This document shows, in pieces, positions 25,542-34,700 of a stretch of DNA of 46,834 bases. The notes beneath the pieces were generated by a model. That model searched no databases. It was not told the DNA's origin and saw only the letters and a program-made list of their open reading frames with translations. Source of the stretch: Candidatus Dadabacteria bacterium. GTDB taxonomy: Bacteria > Desulfobacterota_D > UBA1144 > Nemesobacterales > Nemesobacteraceae. The DNA lies in assembly GCA_026705445.1 (NCBI GenBank), contig JAPPAR010000010.1, forward strand, positions 1 to 46,834, written 5' to 3'. Within the stretch, counting starts at the first letter, position 1, and each line of letters opens with the position of its first letter. A program made the position numbers and the translations under genes.

Positions 25542-27281
25542 TTACTTCTTGTAGAGGTTGGTTATCGGGAAGCGGCGGTCCTTTCCGAAGGCAAGCGACG
25601 TTATTTTTACCCCCGGGGCGCTCTGCCTTCTTTTGTACTCGTTCGTGTTTACCATTCTGACTATTCTCCGCACTACGCTTCTTTTCTCCCCGAGCTTTAC
25701 TATGTCGTTGACCCCGAGGCCGTCTTCCACGTAGGCTTTCAGTATCCTGTCGAGCGTATCGTATTCGGGAAGCGAGTCGGAGTCTTTCTGGTCTGGGCGA
25801 AGTTCGGCTGAAGGGGGCTTTTCGATCACAGATTTCGGTATTATTTGTTTTCCCCGAAGGCGGTTGTAGTAATGAGAGAGTTCGTAGACCATGGCCTTAG
25901 GCACATCCTTTATCACCGCGAACCCCCCTGACATGTCCCCGTAGAGTGTAGAATAGCCGACCGCGAGTTCACTTTTGTTTGATGTGGCAAGCACGAGCCA
26001 CCCGAACTTGTTTGAAAGCGCCATGAGGATATTTCCTCTTATCCTCGCCTGAATGTTCTCTTCCGTTACGTCTGATTCCATTCCGGAGAAAAACTCGGCG
26101 AACATTCCCTCGTAGCACCTGAAAACGTCTTCTATGGGAATGCTTAAGAGCTCGATTCCGAGATTGCGCGCGAGCTTTTTCGCATCAGTGACGCTTCCCT
26201 TGGAACTGTACATTGAAGGCATGGAAACTCCGACGACTTTTGAGGGTCCGACGGCTTCTGTGGCAATGACGGCTGTAAGCGAAGAATCTATCCCGCCGCT
26301 TAACCCAAGCACCACCTTTTCAAAGCCGTTCTTTCTTATGTAATCCCCGGTGCCGAGGACAAGTGCCGAGAAGGCGCATTTTAGAGGATCTCCTGAAGGA
26401 TCAGTCTGTTTCCCCGGGATTTTCACTTTCCGCTTTGTTTTCGTAGTCTTAAGCGTGAATGTTTCGAGCTGGTTTTCCTCGAAGGAGAGCTCGTATCTTG
26501 TCTTTCTTATGGTCGGAGTGTTAAGCCTTGATTTGTAAACCCTTTCGGTGTTAACGTCGCAGACCAGCAGGTCTTCTTCGAAATGTCGCGCAGTGGCGAC
26601 GATGTTGCCTTTTTCATCTATGAACATGCTGTTTCCATCAAACACAAGCTCGTCCTGCCCGCCGACCATGTTGCAGTAGGCTATTATTGTGTTGTAGTCA
26701 ACCGCCCTTGTGGCGAGCATCCTCTCCCTCGCCAGAGGCTTTCCCATGTAGTAGGGTGAAGCCGAGAGGTTGAATATGATCTGGGCGTTTCCCAGCAGAA
26801 CTTGGCTTCTTATAGGTTCTCCGGGATACCATATGTCCTCGCAGATCGTAACCCCGAAAGTCATTTTTCCCATGGAGTAAACGGGAAACCGTCTTTCTGA
26901 CTGGAAATAGCGGTTCTCGTCGAACACTCCGTAGTTGGGAAGGCGGAGTTTGTGGTATACGTCGATTAGTTCTCCTCTCTGGATTACGGCTGCCGAGTTG
27001 AATATGTCGTCCTTTTTATCGACAAAGCCCACTATGACGACCATGTTGTCCGGACAGTGCTTCTTTATTTCGTCAAGCGCCCGGATGTTGTCGTCGATGA
27101 ACTCGGGTTTAAGAAGAAGATCCTCGGGGGGATAGCCGGTCACGGAAAGCTCGGGGAAACACAAAATGTCTATATCGAGACCTCGCGCCGCCTCGATCAC
27201 TTTGGTTATTTTCTTAGTGTTTCCGGTTATGTCCCCCACGCTCGGATTGATCTGGGAGAGACCGGTCCGCAACTGTTTCAT
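25542..27281 (-). CDS. nadE: Glutamine-dependent NAD+ synthetase
   Basis: A 579-residue two-domain enzyme making NAD+ from nicotinate adenine dinucleotide, ATP and glutamine. The N-terminal nitrilase-like glutaminase (about 1-260) has its Glu in 'CFPELSVTGYPPEDLL', Lys in 'KLRLPNYGVF' and Cys in 'TICEDIWYPGEP'. The C-terminal synthetase (about 300-579) has the PP-loop S-G-G-I-D-S-S near 327. A TATAGT hexamer ends 6 bases before the ATG and there is no Shine-Dalgarno, so the mRNA could be leaderless. It converges on the ACP gene. Confidence 0.96.
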   Translation of the reverse strand: MKQLRTGLSQINPSVGDITGNTKKITKVIEAARGLDIDILCFPELSVTGYPPEDLLLKPEFIDDNIRALDEIKKHCPDNMVVIVGFVDKKDDIFNSAAVIQRGELIDVYHKLRLPNYGVFDENRYFQSERRFPVYSMGKMTFGVTICEDIWYPGEPIRSQVLLGNAQIIFNLSASPYYMGKPLARERMLATRAVDYNTIIAYCNMVGGQDELVFDGNSMFIDEKGNIVATARHFEEDLLVCDVNTERVYKSRLNTPTIRKTRYELSFEENQLETFTLKTTKTKRKVKIPGKQTDPSGDPLKCAFSALVLGTGDYIRKNGFEKVVLGLSGGIDSSLTAVIATEAVGPSKVVGVSMPSMYSSKGSVTDAKKLARNLGIELLSIPIEDVFRCYEGMFAEFFSGMESDVTEENIQARIRGNILMALSNKFGWLVLATSNKSELAVGYSTLYGDMSGGFAVIKDVPKAMVYELSHYYNRLRGKQIIPKSVIEKPPSAELRPDQKDSDSLPEYDTLDRILKAYVEDGLGVNDIVKLGEKRSVVRRIVRMVNTNEYKRRQSAPGVKITSLAFGKDRRFPITNLYKK

Positions 27282-27377
27282 CTAAAAACTATACTTGTAA
27301 CCGCAGGATATTTCGAGAATTTTGTGGTTTTACAGAGCGCTTTTTGCTTCACATAAATAACAGAGAATTTTTATCAC

Positions 27378-27405
27378 TTGACTGTCTCGAATTGTTTAGT
27401 ATATT
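27378..27405 (+). promoter_or_regulatory. Predicted promoter of AbiE system 2
   Basis: TTGACT (27378-27383) and TATATT (27400-27405) lie 16 bases apart, upstream of the abiEi-like gene. A second candidate, TTGATT (27422-27427) with TATTAA (27445-27450) at 17 bases, would start transcription at the ATG itself. Confidence 0.4.
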
Positions 27406-27451
27406 AATCTGACATAAATTCTTGATTTTTGCGAATTAAAGGCATATTAAT
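27389..27451. repeat. Imperfect direct repeat, candidate AbiEi operator (system 2)
   Basis: GAATT followed 12 bp later by ATATTAAT (27389-27408) recurs about 43 bp downstream as GAATT, 11 bp, ATATTAAT (27433-27451). The repeats overlap both possible -10 regions and end 5 bases before the abiEi ATG. Confidence 0.4.
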
Positions 27452-27456
27452 ATAGC

Positions 27457-28269
27457 ATGAAGGAAATTAATACACATTTGCCTGCAGGAAGAGCGAAGCT
27501 TGTAGCAGTGATTAAGGCCGCTGGTGATGTTGTGACTATTGACGATGCGGTGCATACCCTTAACTTCTCCCGCACCCAAGCGGCCAAGATACTGTCGCGT
27601 TGGACAGAACAAGGATGGTTGCGGCGCGTGGGTACCGGAACCTATGTTCCGGTCCAGATTGATATGCTGGATACAGATCAAGTTGTTCAAGATCCTTGGG
27701 TTTTAATTCCTGCCTTGTTTGATCCGGCATACATTGGCGGATACACTGCCGCCGAGCACTGGGATCTCACGGAACAGATATTCAGAGATATTGTAATCTT
27801 TACGGCTCGGCGGCCCAGAGTAAAATCACTCAAACGGCAAGGGGCTGTATTCACTTTTTTTCCTGTTCGCGATGATCATATTTTTGGTACTGAATTTGTC
27901 TGGCGCGGGCAGACCAGAATAGAGGTTTCCGATATACACCGGACAATCGTTGACATGCTAAATAAACCTGCTGTTGGAGGAGGTATTCAGCATGTTGCCG
28001 ATTGCTTCGAACAATACATGAAACGGCGAGACAGCGATCCAAACAAACTGATCGATTATGCTGACCGCATTGGCAATGGAGCGGTTTTCAAGCGCCTTGG
28101 ATTTCTTGCGGAACGTTCGCAAAAAGGAGTTGAATTGATAGCTGCCTGCAGAGCGCGTCTTACCGAAGGCAATGCTCTCTTGGATCCAAGTCTTCGTTGT
28201 CCTCGGCTGATTACTCGCTGGCGTCTGTGGGTAACCAACATGTGGGCTCGTCAAGGAGTCAATAAATGA
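27457..28269 (+). CDS. AbiEi-family antitoxin / autoregulator (AbiE system 2)
   Basis: A 270-residue protein. The N-terminal winged helix (about 12-55: 'VTIDDAVHTLNFSRTQAAKILSRWTEQGWLRRVGTGTYVP') and the following 'IGGYTAAEHWDLTEQIF' segment are typical of AbiEi antitoxins. They repress their own operon and counter the paired nucleotidyltransferase toxin. No Shine-Dalgarno precedes ATG 27457. Its TGA overlaps an ATG at 28266 (ATGA), the expected start of the toxin gene. Codon choice (ATT Ile, CGN Arg) differs from nadE and birA nearby, pointing to acquisition by transfer. Confidence 0.88.
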   Translation: MKEINTHLPAGRAKLVAVIKAAGDVVTIDDAVHTLNFSRTQAAKILSRWTEQGWLRRVGTGTYVPVQIDMLDTDQVVQDPWVLIPALFDPAYIGGYTAAEHWDLTEQIFRDIVIFTARRPRVKSLKRQGAVFTFFPVRDDHIFGTEFVWRGQTRIEVSDIHRTIVDMLNKPAVGGGIQHVADCFEQYMKRRDSDPNKLIDYADRIGNGAVFKRLGFLAERSQKGVELIAACRARLTEGNALLDPSLRCPRLITRWRLWVTNMWARQGVNK

Positions 28270-28373
28270 TTCCAAAACATGAGCTTCTGAAAATTGCGAC
28301 CACAATCAGCCTCAATCCAAAGTATTGTCGAGAAAGACTATGCGCTAGGTTGGATGTTGGCAGGAATTTTTAA
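28266..28373 (+). other. Out-of-frame 5' end of the system 2 toxin gene (1-nt frameshift)
   Basis: ATG 28266, overlapping the antitoxin stop as ATGA, begins M-I-P-K-H-E-L-L-K-I, the usual start of AbiEii toxins, but hits TAA at 28371-28373. The next family block, S-I-V-E-K-D-Y-A-L-G-W, is in the +1 frame from about 28322. Removing one A from the AAA at 28319-28321 would join both halves into one protein. The change is either a recent mutation, an assembly or homopolymer error, or less likely programmed frameshifting. Confidence 0.75.
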
Positions 28374-29667
28374 CCATGGTGAACTGACCAAGAGTTGGAT
28401 TTTCAAGGGTGGTACTTGCCTCAAGAAATGTTATTTTGAAACCTATCGTTTTTCCGAAGATCTTGACTTCACGCTCTTGTTGGAAGACCATCTCAATGAA
28501 GAGTTTCTGCGGCGTATTTTTGGAGAGATATCGGAATGGATCTACCAGCAAGTCGGTCTCGAGTTTCCTGTGAACTTGCAGTCATTTGAGATTTATAAGA
28601 ATCCCCGGGGGAATCTCAGTTGTCGGGCTAAACTTAGTTATCGCGGTCCGGTTTCTCCAAGTTCTGGGGGATTGCCACGAATCAAGCTTGACCTTACCGC
28701 CGACGAACTCCTTGTTCTACCGCCTGTACGGATACCGATTTTGCATCCCTACAGCGATGCTCCAGCCGAAGGCATTCAAGTTCTAGCCTATGCATATGAA
28801 GAGGTCTTCGCCGAGAAGATCAGGGCACTTGCTGAGCGTACAAGGCCGCGTGACCTCTACGATGTTATAAACTTGTTCAGGAACACCAAATCTAGGCCTT
28901 CGGCCTCGGTGTTGCTTCATATTCTCAGTCGGAAATGCGAATTCAAAGGTATTTCAGTACCGCAACACGGGGACTTTGACGAACATCAAAGTGACCTTGA
29001 AGGCGGATGGGATATGATGCTGGAGCATCAACTTCCAGCATTACCGCCAGTGTCTACATTTTGGAACGTTTTGCCGGAGCTTTTTGCCTGGCTTGACGGA
29101 GGTTTATTTCCCCAAGTGCCTCTTTCCTATGAGCTTGAGCGTGGCGATACTATTATTCGTGAACGCACGTTAAATTTGCCGCTATCTAGCAATGCGCAAT
29201 CCTACCTTGAGATCATTCGATTTGCAGCCTCTAACAGACTTTGTGTCGATCTTGGCTACGCCAGCAAGACTCGACGGATCGAACCATACTCTTTGCGGCT
29301 TACAAAAGAAGGCAACTTCATCCTGCACGCATGGAATGTTGATAGTGATGCACACCGCAGTTACCGCATCGACCGGATTGAAGGTGCCAAAATTACTGGA
29401 CAGAATTTTTCACCGAGATACGAGGTTGAACTTATTCCGACAGGCCCAATTACTGTGCAGGAGACACAAGGGTCTACAGGATTCTCCATACGTAATACGG
29501 TAAGATCTATATCGCGAAACTATGGACCGATTTACATTCTCGAGTGTGGCCTGTGCGGCAAAAAATTCCGCAGAAAAACTTCTTCCAGAACTCTTAGAAA
29601 ACACAAAACTCCAGACGGATTTTCATGCTCCGGTCGCACAGGGTATTTAATCGACATCAAGTATTGA
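28294..29667 (+). CDS. AbiEii nucleotidyltransferase toxin fused to WYL-like and zinc-finger-like domains
   Basis: A 457-codon frame from TTG 28294; the native start is probably ATG 28266 in another frame. Residues about 10-200 are AbiEii: K-G-G at 38-40, E-D-L-D-F at 55-59, and 'AEKIRALAERTRPRDLYD' at 173-190. Residues about 303-380 resemble a WYL ligand-sensing domain, with 'IRFAASNRLCVDLGYASKTRRIEPYSL' style spacing and R-x-Y-R-I-D-R-I (355-362). The tail has Cys418, Cys421, His437 and Cys445 in a zinc-finger-like arrangement. Typical AbiEii toxins are about 300 residues, so the added 150-residue tail is unusual. It may let a ligand or nucleic acid control the toxin. The 1-nt frameshift may mean the copy is inactive. 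Confidence 0.8.
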   Translation: MRPQSASIQSIVEKDYALGWMLAGIFNHGELTKSWIFKGGTCLKKCYFETYRFSEDLDFTLLLEDHLNEEFLRRIFGEISEWIYQQVGLEFPVNLQSFEIYKNPRGNLSCRAKLSYRGPVSPSSGGLPRIKLDLTADELLVLPPVRIPILHPYSDAPAEGIQVLAYAYEEVFAEKIRALAERTRPRDLYDVINLFRNTKSRPSASVLLHILSRKCEFKGISVPQHGDFDEHQSDLEGGWDMMLEHQLPALPPVSTFWNVLPELFAWLDGGLFPQVPLSYELERGDTIIRERTLNLPLSSNAQSYLEIIRFAASNRLCVDLGYASKTRRIEPYSLRLTKEGNFILHAWNVDSDAHRSYRIDRIEGAKITGQNFSPRYEVELIPTGPITVQETQGSTGFSIRNTVRSISRNYGPIYILECGLCGKKFRRKTSSRTLRKHKTPDGFSCSGRTGYLIDIKY

Positions 29668-29756
29668 GGCATCGAGGGAATCAGATTGTTGATGTCTTAG
29701 GTTATAGATGGCTTTAAACAGCATGTACTTACTAACTTGGCTCAAAACCGCATTTG

Positions 29757-29775
29757 GAAAAACTCTACGTTTTTC
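29757..29775. terminator. Weak hairpin downstream of AbiE system 2
   Basis: GAAAAAC (29757-29763) pairs with GTTTTTC (29769-29775) around a 5-base loop, 90 bases after the toxin stop. It is AT-rich, so termination would be weak. The 158-base gap to the CPBP gene holds no gene. Confidence 0.3.
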
Positions 29776-29825
29776 TGAGATTCTGATTTATTCCACCCGT
29801 ATCGGGGGGAGTGGGGTGATTCGGA

Positions 29826-30509
29826 TTAGACCAATCTGAAAGACAGGTAGACGATATTCGCAGCGAAGTGAAAGAAGACGCTTGACCAGATGTTTCCGGT
29901 TCTCATGTATAGATACCCCATGACAAGCGAAGGGAAAAAGGTGAGGACGTTCTGCGCGCAGTAGCTCCCACCGGAGAATACGCAGATCACGAGAATATGT
30001 GCCAAGGCAAAAAGCACGCTTGCCGCAATAATCGCGCCCCATCCGCCGCCGAGAGTTCTCTGAAGGTATCCCCTGAAAAAGAACTCCTCGGGAAACGCGA
30101 TAACTACAAGGTGTGTGAGCACGAAAAGCGCCGTCGGTTCAACGAACTTGACCGTTTTTCCCAAGTAGGCTGAAAAAAGATATAGGCAGACCAAGTAGGA
30201 GAAAAGCACTGCAATAGAAATTACCGCTCCCCGAACCAGTCCCCGCAGATCGAACCTCAAAACACCCACCGCGCCGCGGTCAAGCAGAAACGGAACCCAG
30301 AGCATGAACCCCGCCGAGAGCAAAAGGGCGTACTCGCGGCCAATCGCGGCTCTTGAGATTATGATCGCCGCTATCACCACCCCGTAGGCGGCAAACGGTA
30401 TCGCAAGGTTTTTCGAAAGAAGTCGTTTCACGGAACCGAGTTTTTTTCTTGAGCAGAAGTTCCGACTATAATACTTGAATATCGCGCAAAAGGGGTGCTT
30501 TATCTGCAT
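29826..30509 (-). CDS. CPBP-family intramembrane metalloprotease
   Basis: A hydrophobic protein of up to 227 residues with about six membrane helices. Motif 1, E-E-F-F-F-R-G-Y-L-Q-R (about 140-150), motif 2, 'FALAH' (about 166-170), and motif 3, 'VFFHFAAN' (about 212-219), identify an Abi/CAAX (CPBP) protease. Substrates are unknown. The longest frame would start at 30509 and overlap the divergent birA. GTG 30431 (residue 27), just before the first membrane helix, is a more likely start and leaves a shared intergenic region. Confidence 0.85.
   Translation of the reverse strand: MQIKHPFCAIFKYYSRNFCSRKKLGSVKRLLSKNLAIPFAAYGVVIAAIIISRAAIGREYALLLSAGFMLWVPFLLDRGAVGVLRFDLRGLVRGAVISIAVLFSYLVCLYLFSAYLGKTVKFVEPTALFVLTHLVVIAFPEEFFFRGYLQRTLGGGWGAIIAASVLFALAHILVICVFSGGSYCAQNVLTFFPSLVMGYLYMRTGNIWSSVFFHFAANIVYLSFRLV
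30467..30472 (+). promoter_or_regulatory. Consensus -10 upstream of birA
   Basis: TATAAT lies 35 bases before birA ATG 30508. The -35 region is only a T-rich stretch (30441-30450), so the promoter call is partial. Confidence 0.4.
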
Positions 30510-31293
30510 GGAAATTTCGAGAATAAGAAACCATCTTCAGGCGGAAAAAGTTGGCGAGCAGCTTTTTGTTTTCAATGAGTTAGGTTCCACAAATGACGTT
30601 CTGCGTGAACTCGTAGCGGAAGGCTCAGACGCGGACGGAACGGTAGTGGTCTCCGATTCGCAGACCGGGGGTAGGGGACGGCTTGGGCGAAAGTGGTTAT
30701 CTCCCGGGGGCATGAATCTTTATCTCTCCGCCTTGTTTCGCCCGGAGGTATCCCCGCAGAGATCCTCCGTCTTTACCTTCCTTGCGTCCTGCGCCCTTGT
30801 CGAGGTTTTCTCAACTTACGGAGTAGACGCCGAGATAAAGTGGCCGAACGATATTCTTGTCGGCGGAAAGAAGATTTCGGGGGTGCTCACGGAACTTGGA
30901 ACCTCCGGCGGCGCTATCGACTATCTTGTGATCGGCATCGGGGTTAATCTCAATTTGCCCGAGGAATTCATCCGCCGCGAAATGGAGGATATTTCAGAGA
31001 AAACCACCTCTCTTTCTATACTCCTCGGAGAGGAAGTTAACAGGGAGAAGTTCTGCGCGGAGCTTATTAACGCCCTTGATCGGTTCTACGGGGAGTTTCG
31101 TCGCCGCGGGACAGGGGCGATTGTGGATACGTGGATCGAGATGTGGGGATTTCTGGGAAAGGAGATATCCGTAGACGTCTCGGGAGAGGTTGTAAGCGGA
31201 GTCGTGGAACGCGTCGATGCAAATGGGTTTCTTTATCTGAGAACGGATGAAGGCGACCTTCGCAAGGTGATTACGGGAGATACTGTTTTCTAG
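30508..31293 (+). CDS. birA: Biotin-[acetyl-CoA-carboxylase] ligase, no DNA-binding domain
   Basis: A 261-residue monofunctional biotin-protein ligase. The biotin/ATP loop G-R-G-R-L-G-R-K-W is at 55-63, K-W-P-N-D-I at 111-116, and 'KKISGVL' at 121-127. A small SH3-like C-terminal domain completes the enzyme. It attaches biotin to carboxylase carrier protein. The N-terminal helix-turn-helix of E. coli BirA is absent, so it should not repress biotin genes. ATG 30508 is preferred over an upstream in-frame start at 30475 that would collide with the divergent gene. Confidence 0.94.
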   Translation: MEISRIRNHLQAEKVGEQLFVFNELGSTNDVLRELVAEGSDADGTVVVSDSQTGGRGRLGRKWLSPGGMNLYLSALFRPEVSPQRSSVFTFLASCALVEVFSTYGVDAEIKWPNDILVGGKKISGVLTELGTSGGAIDYLVIGIGVNLNLPEEFIRREMEDISEKTTSLSILLGEEVNREKFCAELINALDRFYGEFRRRGTGAIVDTWIEMWGFLGKEISVDVSGEVVSGVVERVDANGFLYLRTDEGDLRKVITGDTVF

Positions 31294-31631
31294 AGCACCT
31301 CGATTATCTCGTGGCGAAGCCTGCGCATCAGGTCCATCCATTCGTTTATCGTCTCCTCGGGTTCGTCGCTTACGTCTTTTTTTATGACTATTCCGTAGAC
31401 CCTGGGTTCTACGGCGCATTTCCCGTATTTTTCTGCGACGATGGAGCCGAATCTGTAGAGTATGTCGAGAGCCTTTCTGTTCTTTCCCTCGAACCTGCTC
31501 ACGAGGACCATCTCGGAGGAAAAACCCTCGAATATCCTGTTCCACAAAGTCGCGCTTGACTCCATGTGGAAAGAGAGGATTATGCTTTCAGGGTCTTTTT
31601 TCTCTTTGATTTCCTGGGGATTAATTGCCAT
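31290..31631 (-). CDS. Conserved-looking small protein, unknown function
   Basis: A 113-residue soluble, charged protein that I do not recognise. It appears alpha/beta with a C-terminal helix ('NEWMDLMRRLRHEIIEVL'). Reasons to think it real: ATG 31631 is preceded by AAGGA at near-proper spacing, a minus-strand TATAAT (31649-31644) lies just upstream, and codon use matches neighbours. It converges on birA with a 4-base stop overlap and is divergent from gltB. Confidence 0.6.
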   Translation of the reverse strand: MAINPQEIKEKKDPESIILSFHMESSATLWNRIFEGFSSEMVLVSRFEGKNRKALDILYRFGSIVAEKYGKCAVEPRVYGIVIKKDVSDEPEETINEWMDLMRRLRHEIIEVL

Positions 31632-31684
31632 CTTTCCTTGTTTATTATAACCGTGGGAGGTGCGTGTGCGGAGTTTCGGATTTA

Positions 31685-31693
31685 TGTTATAAT
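31685..31693 (+). promoter_or_regulatory. Extended -10 promoter of gltB
   Basis: TGTTATAAT is a perfect extended -10 (TGnTATAAT) about 86 bases before gltB. The -35 is poor, as is usual for this class. Confidence 0.6.
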
Positions 31694-31779
31694 TACACGA
31701 TGGCGTCTGAAGAGGTTGCTTACGCCGGCATCAGCTCTCGCGTTGTTTTTTCATAACAACACAACAGGCGGACAGTTAT

Positions 31780-34700
31780 ATGAATTTTAAGAAACTTCCC
31801 GAAAAAAGGGGACTTTACGACCCTGCGTTTGAACACGATTCCTGCGGAATAGGATTCGTTGTTAACGTTAAGGGCACGAGGTCGAATTCCATAATCCGCG
31901 ATGCTATAACCGTCCTAAAAAACTTGGAGCACCGCGGGGCCTGCGGGTGCGAGCCGAACACGGGAGACGGTGCCGGAATACTGTTCCAGAAACCCCACGC
32001 GTTTTTCGTCGATGCCTTGGAATCTGAGGGAATCACTCTCCCGTCAGAAGAGGATTACGGAGTCGGAATGATATTTCTCTCTCCGGATCCATCTGTTGAG
32101 AAGAAAACGAAAAAGAGGCTTGAGGATGTAGTCGCCGAGGAAGGCCAGAGCATTTTGGGCTGGCGGACCGTTCCGACCGACAATTCCTCTCTGGGCGCGA
32201 CCGCTCTAGGGTGTGAGCCCGGGATACGGCAGATATTCATCGGCCGGGGAGACGGGACCCTCGCCGGGGACGATTTTGAGAGAAGGCTCTACATAATAAG
32301 AAAGCGCGCGGAGAACGAAATAAAGACCGCGGGGAGCGACGAGCATTTTTACGTGACGAGCCTTTCATCGAGGACAATAGTTTACAAGGGAATGCTTGTT
32401 ACCTGGCAGCTTGTGCCCTATTTCCCGGACCTCATGTCTGATCTCATGGAAAGTGCAATAGCGCTTGTGCACTCGCGTTTCAGCACGAACACGTTTCCGA
32501 GCTGGGACAGAGCTCACCCTTACAGATACGTGATACATAACGGCGAGATAAACACGCTTCGTGGGAACATAAACTGGATGCACTCAAGGCAGGCCGTTTT
32601 GGAATCCAAGTTCTACGGCGACGACATAGAAAAAATCTTCCCGGTGATAGCTCCCGAGGGAAGCGATTCCGCCTCTTTCGATAACGCGATGGAATTTCTT
32701 TGCCTGTCGGGCTACTCCATAGAGCATGCCGTGATGATGATGATTCCCGAACCGTGGTCAAAGCACGAGAGCATGTCCGAGGAGAAAAAGGATTTCTACA
32801 GGTTTCACAGTTGCCTTATGGAACCCTGGGATGGTCCTGCTTCCATAGCTTTTACAGACGGCGAGAAAGTGGGAGCGGTGCTTGACAGAAACGGGCTTCG
32901 TCCCACGAGATATTACGTTACCAAGGACGACACCGTGGTGCTGGGTTCAGAAGTGGGAGTCCTCGACATACCGCCCGAGAGGGTGAGCTACAAGGGTCGC
33001 CTGCTCCCGGGAAGGATGCTTCTTATAGACACGCGTGAAGGCCGCATCGTTGGCGACACGGAACTCAAGGAGAGACTTTCAACGGAAAAACCCTACGGAA
33101 AGTGGCTCAGGGAAAACATGGAGAGCTTCTCCGGGATTATGGAAGGAGAGCCGGCGGAGACTCCGCCCGAGTATGACTCCGAAACGCTTCTTACGAGGCA
33201 GAGGGTTTTCGGCTACACCTTCGAGGATCTGCGCATTCTTCTGGGTCCGATGTCGAAAAACGCGGTCGAACCTGTGGGTGCCATGGGAGTCGATACCCCG
33301 CTTGCGGCGCTCTCTGACGAATCGAAGCTTCTTTACAACTATTTCAAGCAGATGTTCGCTCAAGTCACAAATCCCGCTATTGACGCCATACGCGAGGAAC
33401 TTATAACCGGGACCATGGTCACGCTGGGCAAGACGGCCAACATACTCCGTCCCGAGGCGAAAAGCTCCGAGAAATTAGAACTTGAGACCCCGTTTCTTAC
33501 GAACCCGGAAATCGAAAAACTGAAAACCATTCGCGGAGAGAAGTTCCGCTGCGAAGTAATTCCCACCCTTTTTGATCCCAAGAAGGGAGACGAGGGGCTA
33601 GAGGAGGCGCTCTCCGGGATGTTCGCCCGCGCCGATGAACTCATAGAAAAGGGTGCCAACATCCTGGTTCTCTCGGACAGGGGCTTTGATGCTGAAAACG
33701 CCCCCATTCCCGCCTTGCTGGCGGTCTCGGGGCTTCACCACCACCTGATAAAAAACGGAAACAGGATGCGCGCGGCGCTCGTTGTTGAATCGGGCGAGCC
33801 GAGGGAGACTCATCACATGGCGCTTCTTATAGGCTACGGCGCAAGCGCCGTCGCCCCCTACATGGCCTACGAGACCCTAAACGGCATGATCCACCAGAAC
33901 ATGCTCGTGGGCATATCTTACGAGGAAGCGGTCTCCGGGTACGTGAAGAGTCTCGTGAAGGGCATAGTGAAAATAATGTCCAAAATAGGCATTTCCACGG
34001 TGCAAAGCTACCACGGGGCCCAGATATTCGAGGCCCTCGGGCTAAATACCGAGTTTGTCGGGAAATACTTCACCTGGACGGCTTCCCGTATACAGGGAGT
34101 TGGAATTGACGTCATAGCGGAGGAATCGATAAAACGCCACTCCAAGGCTTACGCGGAAAGGGATGTTGAGACCGCGACGCTTGAGACCGGAGGGGTTTAC
34201 AGGTGGAGACCCGACGGAGAGCGTCACATGTACCACCCGCGCACCGTGCACAAGCTTCAGGAAGCCTGCCAGACGAGAAGCTACGAGAAATTCAAGGAAT
34301 ACACGAAGCTTGCAAACGATGAGGAAAAGGAACATTTTACGCTCCGCGGCCTGATGGAGCTTAAGTACTCGGACAATCCCGTGCCGCTTGACGAGGTGGA
34401 GTCGGTCGAGAGCATATGCAGGAGGTTCAAGACGGGGGCTATGTCCTACGGGGCGATAAGCAAGGAGGCCCACGAAAGCCTTGCCATTGCGATGAACCGA
34501 ATAGGAGCCAAGAGCAACACGGGCGAGGGGGGAGAAGATTCAGACAGATATACCCCCGATCCGAACGGGGATCTCAGGAGAAGTGCCATAAAGCAGGTTG
34601 CTTCCGGCCGTTTCGGCGTCACGAGCGAATACCTGGTGAACTCGGACGAGATACAGATAAAGATAGCTCAGGGAGCGAAGCCGGGTGAAGGCGGACAGCT

